A stretch of DNA of 64,000 nt from Liolophura sinensis (GCF_032854445.1 NC_088304.1:10551704-10615703), one strand, 5' to 3'; positions 1-13,761 are shown, numbered from the stretch's first letter. Program-made: numbers and translations. The notes: generated from the letters alone by a model not told the origin.

Positions 1-3000
1 GAAGTCGGCCCCACCGGCGTACTGGGAGGACAGCTTACAGGAGTGTCCAGGGCCGCTGGTAAATGTAAGGTACTGTGTTCACAGACGCATACAGCGTAAA
101 AAGGGAAAGGAACTCAGCATACGGAACTCGAACGCAAGAAAACTAACACAGAAGTAACACAATCGATTCTTAACATGTAAAACGGACCCCGCCCTGCGTT
201 CATATGGTATTTATGAAATGTGATCTTGTGAAAGTCAACTGTGAAATCAAAACATTGATTCACATTTAAGGACAGACTATTTTTTTTTTACACAAAGGAC
301 ATTAATAAATGGGATATTTATGAAATGCAGCGAATTAAAAAATGTCACCCAGCTTAACTTATTTATGCTACCATCACCTCTTAGTTAAATTATGATGATT
401 TTGAGTTTATAAACGCCAAATATATATGTACAACTTCTATGGCAGGTATTCTGTGTTTGGTCTGGGTTCCCGGGCTTACCCCAACTTCTGTGCCTTCGGT
501 CATTACATGGACAACATAATGGCGCGCCTGGGCGGGGAAAGAATCCATGCTATGATGGAAGGGGACGAGCTGTGTGGGCAGGAGCAGTCATTTAATACGT
601 GGGCACAGGAGGCCTTCAAGGTTAGCCAACTGGGTTTGTCTTTCAGATCATCAGCATTTCTTTGTAAAGTAATGCGTTATAACTAATTGTCAACGATAAT
701 GGTCTTTCCCGGTCAATAATCGTAAGATTAATTTCTAAGATGTTCAAGGCATGATTAGAAATTATGTAGGGAGAAGCAGTAAACAGTTTGCTGGAAGGTC
801 GTCTGGAATGTTCCAGGCGCCTAAATTTGATCAGTATTTATTTATTTATTTATTTATTTCATTGGTGTTTTACGCCGTACTCAAGAATATTTCACTTATA
901 CGACGACGGCCAGCGATATGGTGGGAGGAAACCGGGCAGATCCCGGGAAACCCACGACCATCCGCAGGTTGCTGGAAGACCTCCCCACGTACTGCCGCAG
1001 AGGAAACCAGTATGAGCAAGACTTGAACTCACAGCGACAGCATTGGCGAGAGGCTTCGGAGTCATTACGGTGCGCTAGCGGGCTAACCAGCTGAGTTACG
1101 GAGGCCCCAAGTTGATTAGTATCCGAATCGTGTACCTTGCGGGTGTATAAGTTGTCCTTAATCGAAAATATTTCTTTCAATTGCACTTTGATTGCAACTG
1201 TTAAAGTATCCAACTTGGTGAATGTATTAAATACTCTGCTTATAGGCGTCTCCATTCCCGGTTTAAGCTGAAAATTAGACATAGTTATGAAGAAAATTCT
1301 GGAAAACAAACCCATATTTACTTACAAGAAAATTGTACTCACTGCAGAATTTAAAAACCATTGCTTTGAAACTGTCGTTCTGTGCCGAGGCGGAGCATTC
1401 ATTGCCAGGACGGATTTTGGGTCCGTGACTTTGAAGGAAATATAGGTCTCTTAAGGCTGTGATAGTTGTATGGATACGTAAATAAGTTCAAAACACTTAG
1501 GCCATTTAAAGTCTTTAACGTGATACTTCTCATCTTGATTAAGTTCGGGGTTTTGCAAACATACAGATATTTATAATGAAAGATCAACTCAATATGTTCC
1601 TCATGTTGTACCCACGTGATCAGTATCTGGCGTTCTGATTGGCTGTTACAGGCTGCGTGCGAGACGTTCTGTGTAGGAGACGACATCAACATGAAGGAGG
1701 TGACGGGTGCCCTGTCTAAATCTGATTTCAGCTGGTCCCCGGGCAAGTTCCGCCTCACCCCCGTAGACAGTGAGAGAGAACCTTCTCTCTGTGTTGGTAA
1801 GCGGTACACTGTTTTTGTTACGGATGTCGTTCATTAGGGTCTATGTGCCACACAAAATATGATATCCACCACTGGGATTGATAACTTGTGAAAGAGTTGC
1901 ACACAGTCCTGTTTATAGCATTGGACGTTCGACAAAGCCGTGAATTATGAAAACGTGACCGACTGATTAATTGAATGTTTGATTGATTAGCAGACTGATC
2001 CAGCAGACTGGATGTTTATTACCGTGACTAAAGAATATTTCTGCTATATACAGCTGTCCAGAGTAACCCCTAAAACGACTGGGTGTAAAGTCTTCAAAAA
2101 TTAGCATTTGTGACGCTTAATCTGTGCGTCGAAACAGACATTCGCACACCAGCCATTAACCAAGATGGACGTTTCAGGTCAATAATCGCAAGGCCGATTC
2201 CCCAAAACTACCAAAGAACTAAGAGTATAAAGTACGAAATTAGGACGAATCATGCAAAGAGAAGTCGTCAACAGTTTTTAACTAACCTTGTCAAAAATAT
2301 TTATATTTTTAAATATAAAAATTTATTCATAAAGTACCGATACCGAATGAATAAGTGACCGTATTCCTTTGCTTGAATTGACATCCGCGTATTGTTATAA
2401 ACTCGCAGTATTTTTTATATTTATACGTAAGTGGGAAGGTCTCAGCGGATGGTCGTAGGTTTTCCCCCGGGCTCTTCCCGGTTTCCTCCGATCATAATGC
2501 TTGCTGCCGTCATATAAGTGAAATATTCTTGAGTATGGCGTAAAACACCAACCAAATAAATAATAAGATAAATAAATATATTTATACGTCTCGGTAGAAT
2601 TTTTTGGGTTTTTTTCTGGACAGGATTGTCGAAGTTACACAATAAGATGATTTTACCCAGCCACCTGACGTTCCGGTGTAATCTCCAAGCGGCCGAGTCG
2701 AGGTGAGAGAACTCAGTAGACCCTTTCTTAAACTACAAGCGCAGTCGTTATGGAAGCTTTCCGAAAGCGCAGTCCTCATACACAGCGAAATGTACAGAAT
2801 CAGAGAAAATACTCTGCATGTCTATCACATCTCACAATGGTGAAGAATCCGTTAAACATCTCAGGATCCAAATCCCCTTCCGGATCACAACCAGAATTCA
2901 ATGATTTAAATTTCCTTTGTGCAAAGTCTGAGCACACAATTTCATCCGAATCCTTCCACAACTATTCCCATACATATTCCGAACGACGGACCTACAGACA

Positions 3001-6000
3001 GACAGACAAATAAGCGCCTGCAAAGTTATAGGTAATAACAGTTCAGCTGTCAAACCACACCAATCTACTTGCGAAAGCCAGATTCTCAGAAGACTTGATT
3101 TATTAATAGAAGTAGTAGCACAGTTTCTTTGAAAGACATGCGTTCAATTTGAACCAAATTTGGCTGAAAATGCAAATTCTAGATGAATCATATTGTATTT
3201 TTTCATGGGAAAGAAATAGAAAAGTATAATTTGACTGGGTTTGAATCTGACCCTTTCCACAGTGCGGCTTTAGGGCTGGGTGTTAGTGTAATACTGTAAT
3301 TAGTACTGGCAAAGTAAACTTCGCAATAGGCACCATCCACACAATTCTTCGGAGAAGAAGTAATGGCACAAACCAGGGGACATAACTCTGGTATTTCTTC
3401 AAGTAGATTAATTCTGGTTTGTACCCTCAAACTGTTTTAGCGATTTCTTATATGAATTGTTACTGTAATTTCCAGCCGCATCAAATACATCATTTATTTC
3501 TAAGTTTACTTATTTTAGTTTTAAACTAAGTAAAAGAATTGACACTGTTCTCCCTTAACGCTCCAATTTTAGCATGTTTCCAACTTTATTTCATTTTCAG
3601 TCGTCAAACAATTTTACTCAAACTGGACAGCCTGGGAGCTTCTGAACTCGTGTACCAACCGGGAGATCACGTTGGTATCTTCCCAGCCAATCAGAAGAAC
3701 CTAGTTGACGCCATTTTGTCAAGACTTTCTAATGCGCCCCCTAGTGACGAACTGGTGAAGATTGAAGTTTTGCAAGAGCGTTCTACACCATTAGGTAAAG
3801 CTGTATTTCATTTATTCTGTTAAATTGCAGAACATACTTTTTAAGATGCTTAGAGACAGTTAAGGAATATCCTTTAACTATTCACCATTTATCTTCTACT
3901 TTCAATCTTTTTATCGATTATCTTGATCTTCTCGCCTACACGTTTAAGCGACATAACTTGTCTTTAGATGTTTGTATGAATCATAAAATCTGGCAAAGCT
4001 GCTTAACTGTTTTGAGACTCTTTTGAGGATATTGAATAAATTATCTGTTTTTTATTAATTATATGATTTTGAATACTGACTGACATGCAGTTGCGTTGGG
4101 CGATAGCCTGATTGTAAACTCTGGCTTGATTTTACAGGTTCGACCAAACAGTGGAGTCCTATTGAAAAATTCCCATCATGCACTATGAGATCAGCCTTCA
4201 CATACTACCTAGACATCAGCACGCCCCCTACACCAATGATGCTGAAGATGTTAGCTACTCAGGCTACTCAAGAGGCGGACGTGAACGAATTGGAGAGACT
4301 ATCCACGGTAAGGGACCTATTATCAGGAAACATGACTTTTTTCTTCATCAAACGTTATTAATTTGCTGAACTGTAGTTAGCATTTGGACGAAATTTTGCA
4401 AAGTGACGATCTAAAGTTAAACTAGTTATATGTTTATCACCTTAGATTTTTCACACCTGGAGAATGTACACATATATATCATTTGGATCTACAGGTAAAC
4501 CGGGCACAGGTTTCACAAAGACACCACAATCACTCATTCACGTCATCAAACATGAAACACATACTTAATCAAACATGACACATTTCATTCGAAGACAGCT
4601 ATGAAACGTTCTTCTTGGTCTTCCGTCGTTGCAGTGAACTAAATATTACAGAATACCAAATCAGAATAATACAGTAATAGAATAATAATATCTCTCAACA
4701 GAACCCACAAGCATACGAAGACTGGAAACGTGACTTTTACCCTAACATCGCGGAGGTTCTGGAGTTGTTCCCGTCTCTGAAGGTTTCCCCCACCCTGCTC
4801 ATCACTCAACTGCCACTTTTACAGCAGCGCTTCTATAGTATCAGTTCCTCACCCCAGGCCTTTCCCGGTGAGATCCACGCCACGATAGCCGTAGTGCAAT
4901 GGAGGACGCAAGGTAAACTTTGCAGCGGCCGGAATCTTTTGAATGAATGAATGAATGAATGAATGATTGTTTGATTGTTTGATTGATTGATTGATTGATT
5001 GATTAGCGTCATACACAAGATTTTTCTTTTATACGGTGGTTGTCAGCTTCATAAGGGGAGGAGATCGGAGTGCCTGGAGTAAAACACCGACCGTTTGGAA
5101 AATTAATGAAGGACTTTCTCCGTGTAGTGATATGCACGCCTTATTTGTGAAAGATAAAATGTCTTCAACACACGTAAACCTACACAAAAGGCCGTGTGTC
5201 GTCGTCCACCGCTTGTGGTCACAAAGACTTCACGAAGAGTCAAAATCTCTGTAAAGCAATTCTCCGTTCATGCTGTTCATTTTGTAACGTTAGTCCGGTA
5301 ATTTGTATTTATTATTGTTTTATTGTTAGATGGTTTGCGGTATAACGAAGAACATTCAAGCATATCTGAAATCAAGCATATCGTATTCATTTATCTGATT
5401 GGTCCTTCATCTATTATCAGTAGTTTATATTTATTTATTTATTTATTTGATTGGTGTTTTACACCGTACTCAAGAATATTTCACTTATACGAAGGCGGCC
5501 AACATTATGGTGGGAGGAAGCCGGCAGAGCCCGAGGGAATCAACGACAAGCCGCAGGTTGCTAGCTAACCTCCCTTCACACCGCAGTCATCTTTTATGGT
5601 TAAACATTTCCAAGCCTGATCAGTTAGAAACGTGCGTCGGCCGAAATTCTAAATATTTAGTGTTACTTTATCTGTGTTCCGTAAGATCGATACAGTAAAT
5701 TAATCTTCTTATGTGTTCATTGTGCTTTGAAAGTCTGAATGATTTGTTTAAAAAAATGCCATCATCCTTTATTTTGTCAGAGTCATCATCCATAGTGCTT
5801 TTTCTTGAAACTATTATTTTTTACCGCCAGGTGGAGCTGGACCATTACATCGTGGTGTTTGTTCTAATTGGCTGAACACATGCGATATAGGAGAAACCGT
5901 ACCGTGTTTAGTACGAGCGTAAGTATTCACGATATAAACTGGGTCAACAATGTACCAAAGTAATGACTATCTCAGTCAAGAATGTACCAAATTTAATAGA

Positions 6001-9000
6001 CAGCTGTTTCAAGATATACCGAGTTACTAGACAACTGGGTCTTTTGATTTGGAATTCAAATGGTTTACAGTGGCGTACCAAAGTAATAAAAATCCAAAGT
6101 TCTACAGTGATCGACCCTGAATATGTAGCGTTTCTTTTTTGATCTTCTTACTGATACTAACGTTTGAACAATCTGTATGTGGACTCCTTTATTATGCAAG
6201 TTGTACTTTTTTGACGACGAACCATGGTCAAGAAAAATGGTTAGGGCAAGCAGACATTGTGCATTGTTTCGTGGAGAGAATGAGTACGTGTACCTTGGGA
6301 ATAGCGGTGATATCATCAATTTCTTCCGCCCCTCTCTCCCTCTGTGAATAAAACGCTGACTGAGGTAAATTGACAAGAGACCGTATTTCACCGGTTACTC
6401 GTGACCATTTGCCAGTTATCACACTGTCACTGCTCTTGTTTTACTCTCTGTGCTGTACGTCTTTAATTATGTTCTAACACAGTTATAGGAATTTGTGTTA
6501 TCAGAGTACTTAACCCTTAAAATCTTTGACACATAAAGGTACATGCACTACAATATAACCTATACCATATCTTTATTCCAGGGCGCCGAGTTTTTACCTA
6601 CCAGAAGACAGCACAGTGCCAGCCATTATGGTGGGCCCGGGAACAGGCATAGCGCCATTCAGGAGTTTCTGGCAGCAACGCAAAATAGACATGGATATGT
6701 TGCCGGTACCAGAGCGTAAGTGATTCTCCTAACGTATCTGTCAGAAACAATTAATATATTTTTAAACCTTTCTGAGCTGTCAAACAAGAACACGCAATTG
6801 ACCAGTCATAAGCAGTATTGTTAAATATGTTGAATGTCCTACACATTGGTCACAAAGGTTCAAACTTTCTGTGAGGTCAAGGGGTGGTGAGATATCGGAG
6901 GCGTTAGATCCATTCATTCCTTAAAAAGAATGACTTACACTACCACTGTACGAAAGAGTTATTATAATATATAATCACTTAGTTCGGAAAAAACAAACAA
7001 GGAAAGTTGCTGTCACATAGTTTGTAGCAGCCGTGAATACTTTGCCTTATTTCTCTTTGGTTACAGTATTCCTACAGGTGAAAATTACGGCAGGCCAAAT
7101 ATATGGAATCAAAGCGACCTACTTTTATAATAATTCAAATGAATATGAATGACTGGTAATTTTATTCAAGTACTTAGGGGGCGCTGTTGTTTTCATGAAA
7201 TACAAGTTATTTCCCTTTGTAGAGGGCAGGTAAATCAAACTTCCTGACATTTGATCCTATTGTGACACTTGTATTTTGCAGATGGCAACAAACGTGGTTG
7301 GGGGGAAATGGCGCTGTACTTCGGTTGTCGCCAGGCTAACATCGATGAAATCTACAAAGACGAGGTTCTGCAAGCCAAGGCCGACGGAGTGATCTCTAAA
7401 TACTTCATCGCTCTATCCCGGGAGCCTGGACTCTCCAAGGTAGCTATACTTTCACCAAGATCTGCTTAGTATTTCCTCGATGTCTAACACCATAGATCAG
7501 ATTTTTTCATTCAGTTGTTATAGGAATGGGCCAAATACCGTTGGCCCCGCTGTCAGAGTATTGTAAATAGATCGGGTGTCATGTCGGGTGTTTTTGACAC
7601 AGCGTTTCATTGGGGCAACACTATGTAAATTTGAAGAATCAGCTTTTCCATTGTGAAAGAGCTTCGAAGAACCCGCATATTTTGTGTCGTCTAGTCCTTA
7701 GAAGTTTTAGCCAGAGTGAGTTTCGAACGTAAATTTCGTTAGAATCTATATTTTATGTACTAGCTTTATAGTAGTGATATACTAGTTTATATACTAGTAG
7801 AGATCAGGTTTGCTTTTAAACGAGTATTCAGTATTCTTGAGAAACTATTTTTTGGAGGAATACATGCACTACGTATTAGTGAAACCCTGATTTATTAACA
7901 TAAATTCTTTGCTTTAATAAGTAGTATGATCAGTTGTTTTGTAGAAGTTTGTTCAGGATTGACGAAAGACGGGAATACATAAAAGATGAACTAGTCTAAC
8001 CTTACAGCAGTGCATGAGTTTTAGAATTTTGTCCAAGAATTTTGAGAGACAACGGTTTAAAAGAAAAGACACCAAATAGTATTGCCTGAGTTATTTAGGA
8101 AGAGGGTTGAAACAAAAAACAGATAACAACCATTTTTCCGACGTTCTTGGTAACTTTAAATTAGCCTCTAATCAGGATCTCTCGCGAGGCCATGAGATGC
8201 GCCATGTTGGGTCAACGGAAAGGCGATGTCTCGTCACTCGTATCTAACGCACATGATTCAAAGGCAATACAGGGTTGACGCAGACGGAAACAAACGTTTG
8301 GATAAAACTGATAACATGGCGGCGCTTTCGGTAATCCCAATGAACATGATTTTGCTTACTTTTACCTGCGAAACCTCAGGTCTGTGCAACATCACAAAAA
8401 TAAAAAGTTATGCTTCTTAAACTTCCTGTGAGATACTTTATCGATTCATAGGCCTAAATGAATTTGGTTTAGTATTGTCTTTTTGTTTAAGGGTGAAATG
8501 TGGTGAATTTGTCTAATACAATACTAATACAATCTCTTTTTTGTTTGTTTAGACGTATGTGCAGGATATACTTATGAAGAATTCCGAAGAGGTGTACCGA
8601 TCGATTGTCCAAGATGGAGGACACTTCTACGTGTGCGGCGACGTCTCTATGGCTTCTGACGTGTGCAACACTCTGGAGAAGATCTTACAGAACTATGGCT
8701 CCATGTCGCCTGAAACTGCCAAGAATTACGTCCTTAAGTTGAGGGTAAGTTGTGACAATGATTGAACGAGAAGACCAGCGATTTTCTACACGTTGTTGTT
8801 GCACAGCCTACATGCACCACATGCGTCACATTCGTTTTAAAAGTTTGTTAATTACTCGCTTATATGAAATCTAATTGAAGTTCTCAGCTGGTGTTGTGTT
8901 TATGAATAAACGATCTATAAGCAACTGAAACCCGGTCAAAATTCGTTGGTCTAGCCCTTTGGTTTTTGGGGATTTCTTAACTTCTAATATATTCCTATTT

Positions 9001-9275
9001 AAATTATGGGATATCTACGTCGGATGACCTTGCTTGGCCCAGAAATATTCATTCGTCGTTTTTAGCTTGCGCTATACTCTTTGTAGGACGCCAATCGCTT
9101 CCACGAAGACATATTTGGTGTGACGTTGAGGACGTCAGAGGTTAACGGTAGAGGGCGTGACCAGAAGGGACTTTCCAAAAAATACATAGAAGGTGAAAAG
9201 GAATCCAAGTCTTCGAACATGAAGGACTCTATAGACGTAAGCTGGAAATTAAACAGTTGGTGGCTAAAGATGTGA
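1..9275 (+). CDS. NOS: Nitric oxide synthase, C-terminal reductase region (5' partial)
   Basis: Supplies NADPH electrons through FAD and FMN to the haem of the NO-forming oxygenase domain; the oxygenase half lies upstream of the window. Exons read: <1-69, 446-620, 1652-1796, 3601-3794, 4138-4307, 4702-4912, 5831-5918, 6582-6715, 7282-7439, 8553-8744, 9087-9275. All have AG/GT borders and joining phases, except the 1796/3601 join (phase 1 against 2), where a short linker exon of about 25 codons is missing from my model. Visible motifs: FMN-domain [12 protein letters not shown] and [16 protein letters not shown]-domain [20 protein letters not shown] and [12 protein letters not shown]-domain [22 protein letters not shown] and [12 protein letters not shown]-terminal [12 protein letters not shown]. 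The stop at 9273-9275 follows a basic tail; a possible donor at 9237 means the tail could differ. About 570 residues are readable, with no disabling change. Which NOS paralogue this is cannot be told. Confidence 0.93.
834..1108 (-). mobile_element. tRNA-SINE family 1, full length, reverse
   Basis: On the minus strand it starts with a tRNA-like head (GGCCTCCGTAACTCAG...), runs through the central block (GGTTTCCTCCCACC-type) and ends in the tail gagtacggcgtaaaacacc plus (AAATA)n. It lies in the second NOS intron of this window (621-1651). The structure resembles the mollusc tRNA-SINEs with a conserved central core. Confidence 0.85.
1115..1370 (+). repeat. Dispersed repeat B, fragment
   Basis: Shares with other B copies the block 'aatcgtgtacc ... 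gcactttgattgcaactgtt ... ttacttacaagaaaattgtactcac'. It lies in the second NOS intron of this window and has no coding content. Confidence 0.7.
2115..2290 (+). repeat. Dispersed repeat B, 5' fragment
   Basis: Starts at the conserved 'tgcgtcgaaacagacattcg' block and includes 'aaccaagatggacgtt', 'aataatcgcaaggcc' and 'catgcaaagagaag', all found again at 19.9, 36.1 and 61.6 kb. Confidence 0.75.
2430..2580 (+). mobile_element. tRNA-SINE family 1, 5'-truncated
   Basis: Contains the core (gggaaggtct ... gggctcttcccggtttcctcc) and tail (gaaatattcttgagtatggc) ending in (AAATA)n. The tRNA head is missing. It sits in the long NOS intron 1797-3600. Confidence 0.8.
4938..5005. repeat. (GAAT)n/(GATT)n microsatellite
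   Basis: GAAT repeats run directly into GATT/GTTT repeats in a NOS intron just after the exon ending at 4912. Confidence 0.9.
5030..5200 (-). mobile_element. SINE-like element, second family
   Basis: Shares 'aaacaccgaccgtttgg ... aaggactttctccgtgt ... atgcacgcctta' with the elements at 11.88 and 55.26 kb. It differs from family 1 in the core. Family assignment is by eye. Confidence 0.5.
5425..5580 (-). mobile_element. tRNA-SINE family 1, truncated, reverse
   Basis: The tail (ATTT)n, 'tggtgttttacaccgtactc', is followed by the core up to 'ccgcaggttgct'; the head is missing. It is intronic in NOS. Confidence 0.8.
6170..6430 (-). repeat. Dispersed repeat A
   Basis: Carries the signature 'gaggtaaattgacaagagac ... 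gtatttcaccggttac ... accatttgccagttatc'. The same block recurs at about 13 other places in the window in both directions. Confidence 0.7.
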
Positions 9276-9414
9276 TCATTCAGAGAGTTTTGATGTTGTA
9301 TGGTTTATCTAATAATTCATAATTCTGTATTTGCACACTGATCTCAGAAAAGAAAATGACGCTTCATTCGAAGTGCAACGGATCAGATTTTTCCGACCTG
9401 ATCGTATTGCTGGA

Positions 9415-9830
9415 TCAAGTAATAAATATAATTAAGACGTACAGCATAGAGAGTAAAACAGAGTAGCGATGATAGTGTGATAGCTGGCAAATGGTCACTC
9501 GTAACGGTGAAATGCGGCGTCTTGTCAATTTACCTCAGTTAGGGCTTTTAGTCTAACTGTTCAATGTAAATAGTAGCAAATTACACGCCCCCTAACACCA
9601 TGAGAAGCAGAATACGGTAAAAAAAAATGCAGTGATGTTAATTGCAGATTATTAGACGTCACTGATCTAGAATTACTCAGCCTTCTGTGTTGTCATCACA
9701 TTTAACATAAAATCACATTTAAACAACGCGAAGTCCACCAGCAGAATCCTTGTTTATACGGCAATACAATAAAATTAATTAACAACTGACAGCATAGAGA
9801 GTAAAACCAGAGCAGAAAACCGAATACCTT
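9415..9830 (+). repeat. Dispersed repeat A, long copy
   Basis: One of the longest A copies. In order it has 'acagcatagagagtaaaac', 'gtgatagctggcaaatgg', 'tcttgtcaatttacctcag', 'cgccccctaacaccat', 'cagtgatgttaattgcagat' and 'attagacgtcactgatctag', then the first block again at about 9790. It starts about 140 bases after the NOS stop codon. It encodes no protein. Confidence 0.75.
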
Positions 9831-9859
9831 CATGGGAGACATTTTCTCGCACAAACACT

Positions 9860-11860
9860 CAAAAGTCGTGCTTGAGTAAAACCTCCTCACTATCATACGG
9901 ACACTTCTATCTGAATCAGTGTTTTATATTGACATTTTATAACAATGGTGCATAGTCCTAAACAAAGAGCAGCAAATCTTGTGTCATTTGCCTACTTGAA
10001 TAACAAAATCAGCCGTTGCTGGTTGTGAAATCACTGGTTTTGTTATTTAGGTAGGTGGTGGCATTACTGTCTGATGAAGTACAAGATTTGTGAAGCGTGC
10101 GAGAGCCCGATTCTTCTAACATTACCTGTATGATTGGGGGTATGCGATTTGATAGCCGTTTTAGCCTTACACCAAAAATTACCAAATGACCAAAATTATG
10201 ATTCGTTTTCTTTACAGGACAACAAATCAGCGTTTGATTAGAATAATCCATGACGGTTCTATCTGCTTCTATCAAGACTGAAAAGGATTACAATCGCTTC
10301 ATACCGTGGACCAATGTAAAGGTGCAAAACAGACAAGTTCCAGTGCCTCCACCAATCAAATCTCGTGACTCATACCTTTCTTCAGTAGACCTCCCCCTTA
10401 AGTGTTCTTATCGGTGATTCGCGTGTTGTCATGGCGACAACCATTATGGTGTCATTTTTAGAAAAGCGGTGTTGCCACTTTTTCCATTTACGTGTTCACG
10501 TCTGTCTTAATTGAGGCTTGAGACACCAAAATTTCTCAAGCCAACAAGAAATTTCATTCACAAATTCAGATCTATGAAATGTTATAGATGTTTGAGTCTG
10601 ACAGTAACAAATTTGTAGAGTTTTCTATAAACTTCTGCACTGATGGATGGGCCTACTGCACCGCGAGAAAGTGTTAGTTATAGTTATATGATTTTTGCGG
10701 CTTTCTCTATACAAGTAATTCCATAACCTACATCCATATGAAAGTTGTTCAGAGTTTTATATAGAAGCTTCCTACAAGTGAAAATGAAATGTCAATATGA
10801 AACTTGCTTATCATTTGCGGATTTGGAAAGAGGGTGGATATTGAATTAATATCTACTCCTTCCTCTTGTATTTATCAAACGCTTATGCATTTAACACATT
10901 GATATGTGAACAAATTGATTTTAAGTAATATATACCTAAGATATATCATATGCACCGACTATATTTGAAACTTCGATTACTCCCCCTTTTAAGACCTCTT
11001 TTATGCAGATGGCGTTATAAATTCACAGGGTTTCCGTTTATTTATATGTTTATTTACATATCTGAGGTATTCATGTTTTGATCAGCACCAATCAATCCAT
11101 AAATAACGTTGTGTTCAGTCAAAGCACTTTTCAATTCAAAAGTTGTCTTTTCTCATTGCTGTATTTTCATGATGGCGTAGAAATAACAGATCAATTGTCG
11201 GCGGCTTATAAACGAGTTGCACAGGAGTCATTTTGCATTAGACTAAGTTAAAAGAAAAAGGCGACGGTGTTGTGTACATTTGTCTAAAGTACTCATTGTA
11301 TAGTCGTCTTCAGGGGTGATTATAGAGCAGTCTGCGGTCGAAAGGTTAAAGGTGCTTGCTTTCACTTCAATTGCTAGGACATGTGAGGTGCGGAATTCGA
11401 ATCCCGCTATAGTGGGGGATGTTGACAATTTTATTGATCATCCCAAATAATGTTTTCAAGTCTGTTCAGGACAATTTTTATTACATTTTATTACATTTTC
11501 TGCACCCAGATTACTGTTTACAGGCCAGGAAAGGTTGTTTCTGAACCTAGTAATATAATATATAAATATATATCGTTCAATCAAAATTTGATATAAAATA
11601 TTGATCACAATTCATAGCCATATTCCATGTTCTGCATCAAAGGCCTTTTCGAGCGTGTTTGATGTGGAACACTTTGGTGTAAACTGATTCGGGATAAGGC
11701 GACTACAGCTTTTAATAGGTGCAGCAATGAAGCACTGAGCAAAGTCTGGTATGTTAAAAGTATTACAAGTCTTCAAAACGAAAAAAAAAAGAAAAAAAAA
11801 ACAAAACAATCCACTGAAAATTGTAAGAACACCTTACCGATGAAGTAGGCATCAAATTTA
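9860..11860. other. Intergenic, no gene seen
   Basis: AT-rich unique-looking DNA between NOS and the galaxin-like gene. I see no splice-bounded conserved exon, RNA gene or clear repeat. Open frames here are short and unlike any family I know. Confidence 0.5.
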
Positions 11861-11874
11861 TTTAATGTATTTAG

Positions 11875-12065
11875 GCGTATTTGATTTTAATTTATCGCCG
11901 TACTCAAGAATATTTAACTGACACGATGACGGTTAGTTTTATGCGAGGAAGAAATCGAAGTGCCCGGGCGTAAATTACCGACCTTTGACAACTTACTGGC
12001 AAACCTTTTCACGTGTGACATACATATACGCCCTTGTGCTTGTCTGTAAAGCCTTTCACAAGACG
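11875..12065 (-). mobile_element. SINE-like element, second family
   Basis: Shares the tail 'gccgtactcaagaatattta' with family 1 but continues into a different body ('gcgtaaattaccgaccttt', 'caaaccttttcacgtgtgac'). The same body occurs at 5.03 and 55.26 kb. Confidence 0.55.
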
Positions 12066-12825
12066 ACTGCCACAAAACTCCGACGGAAGTGAATCCTGAT
12101 TGGAGGACTGTATTCTTCTCGTGAGATTAGATTTCTTTACAAGACATCGGAGCGCAGGTCTGATAATTATAAGGCCATCAACAATGAACCGACACCATCG
12201 TTTGAATAGTCCCGCAAAAACACATACTATCTCGCGTTAGCTGGCGTCAAGCGGAACAGTTCTGTAACGGAACTGCCTAGTCCTGCAAAATGTGTAAGTT
12301 CTTCTTCTTGTACTCACAACAGTTGCACTACCAGACTGCAAACTGGATGTCAGAAGCGCGCAACAGATGGCAGTTGGTGTACTTCTAAAACTTGAACACT
12401 TCTGTTACCAGACTGACTACTGTAGGGCATGCCGTGCAAACACGAAACAAACTGGTATTTTGCCTAACTACGACATGACGGTGTATTACCGAACGATGGA
12501 CCTTTCAGTAATTACTGACAAGATGTTTCATGCCAGTTCTCTCTTCCACGCATGCATTTGTAACAGTTGCTTTTCTTTTCATTTATCACGTTATAGTCAT
12601 CTGTACATACGGCAATGGTTACACAGCCCGTTTTCAGTACTTTGCTTGTTCCCGTGTTCTCTTTAACCACACGGTTTTCGTTATTTGATTATAAAAAAAT
12701 AAATGTATTACGCATTCAATCGGTGTTTGTTTCCGTATTTAAGTGAATGTTTGATTTATTTTCTTCGTTATCCCGGATTGTTTGATTGATGGATTCATCC
12801 ATGCGAGAGAGAAAGTCTTACTTCA

Positions 12826-13000
12826 TTTATTTTATTTGTGTGTTGTGTTTTACGTCGTACTCAAGAGTATTTCACTTATACGAAGGTGGCCAGAATTATA
12901 GTGTGAGAAAAAACCGGGCAGAGTGCAAGGCCCTCCCAGGTAGCATGAGCTGAACTTGAACTCACAACCATCGGGGCGAGAGGCTCCTGGGTCATTGTGA
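12826..13000 (-). mobile_element. tRNA-SINE family 1, degenerate, reverse
   Basis: 'tgttttacgtcgtactcaag' and 'cacttatacgaaggtggcca' match the family tail. The core is partly deleted. It ends near 'gagaggctcctgggtcatt' in the head. Confidence 0.7.
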
Positions 13001-13607
13001 GAAAGTCTTAATTTTTAATTACAAGACTTACATCTCGAGTTCGCATGGCCTGCTCGGGTTAAACACCTGTGCGTGGTGGAATTCTGCATGGCACAGATAC
13101 CGAAGGAAGGCTCATAGACGTTGAGATTTAAATCTTAGTGGTTTGTTTTTCTTTTGCCAAAAGAGTGATCAAAAGTTGGAATTTTCTGATTAAATCACCT
13201 TACACACATTGCTTTATTTATAGCCGCATTTACCGTATTTATAACTTAACTCAATGGGATAACCATGTTAACATAGCTGCTCTTTACAAATGTTCTTAAC
13301 CGTTTTTATTGTATGATTGACCATAAAACAATGGCGGTTAGCCCGTCGTCTTTGTGTGCTTCCCACAAGTACGACCTGTTTTGACTTCGCCGCAGCTGAT
13401 AAGTCTATTTTTTGAAGGACGCGACAGAAGTCGTGACGATCTGTTGAAGAGCTCGTTTTGTGTGGAGATAACTTTAGCGCAGGGGTTAAAACCATGCATA
13501 TCGCAAACGGCCCGTGTTAATCGGCAAAATAAGATGTCTAAAATAGGAATACTATTAAACCCGACCGCGTTAAACAACAGTGTGAAGGAGACGATTGAGT
13601 CGTAAAG

Positions 13608-13687
13608 ATGTATGTGTCTCTGCTGGCTTTTGTGCTCGGTTACTTGAATGGTGTGGCTTTCACTTCTGAATCAGTCGGTGAGTTAAA

Positions 13688-13761
<74 letters not shown>

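Noticed and set aside
2750-3013. Candidate for the missing NOS linker exon (RKYSAC... frame)
   Set aside because: Weak resemblance only; it lacks a GT donor in the required phase and the conserved NLQS-like block.
12367-12666. 99-codon frame between NOS and galaxin
   Set aside because: No recognisable protein features beyond scattered Cys; no splice or promoter support.
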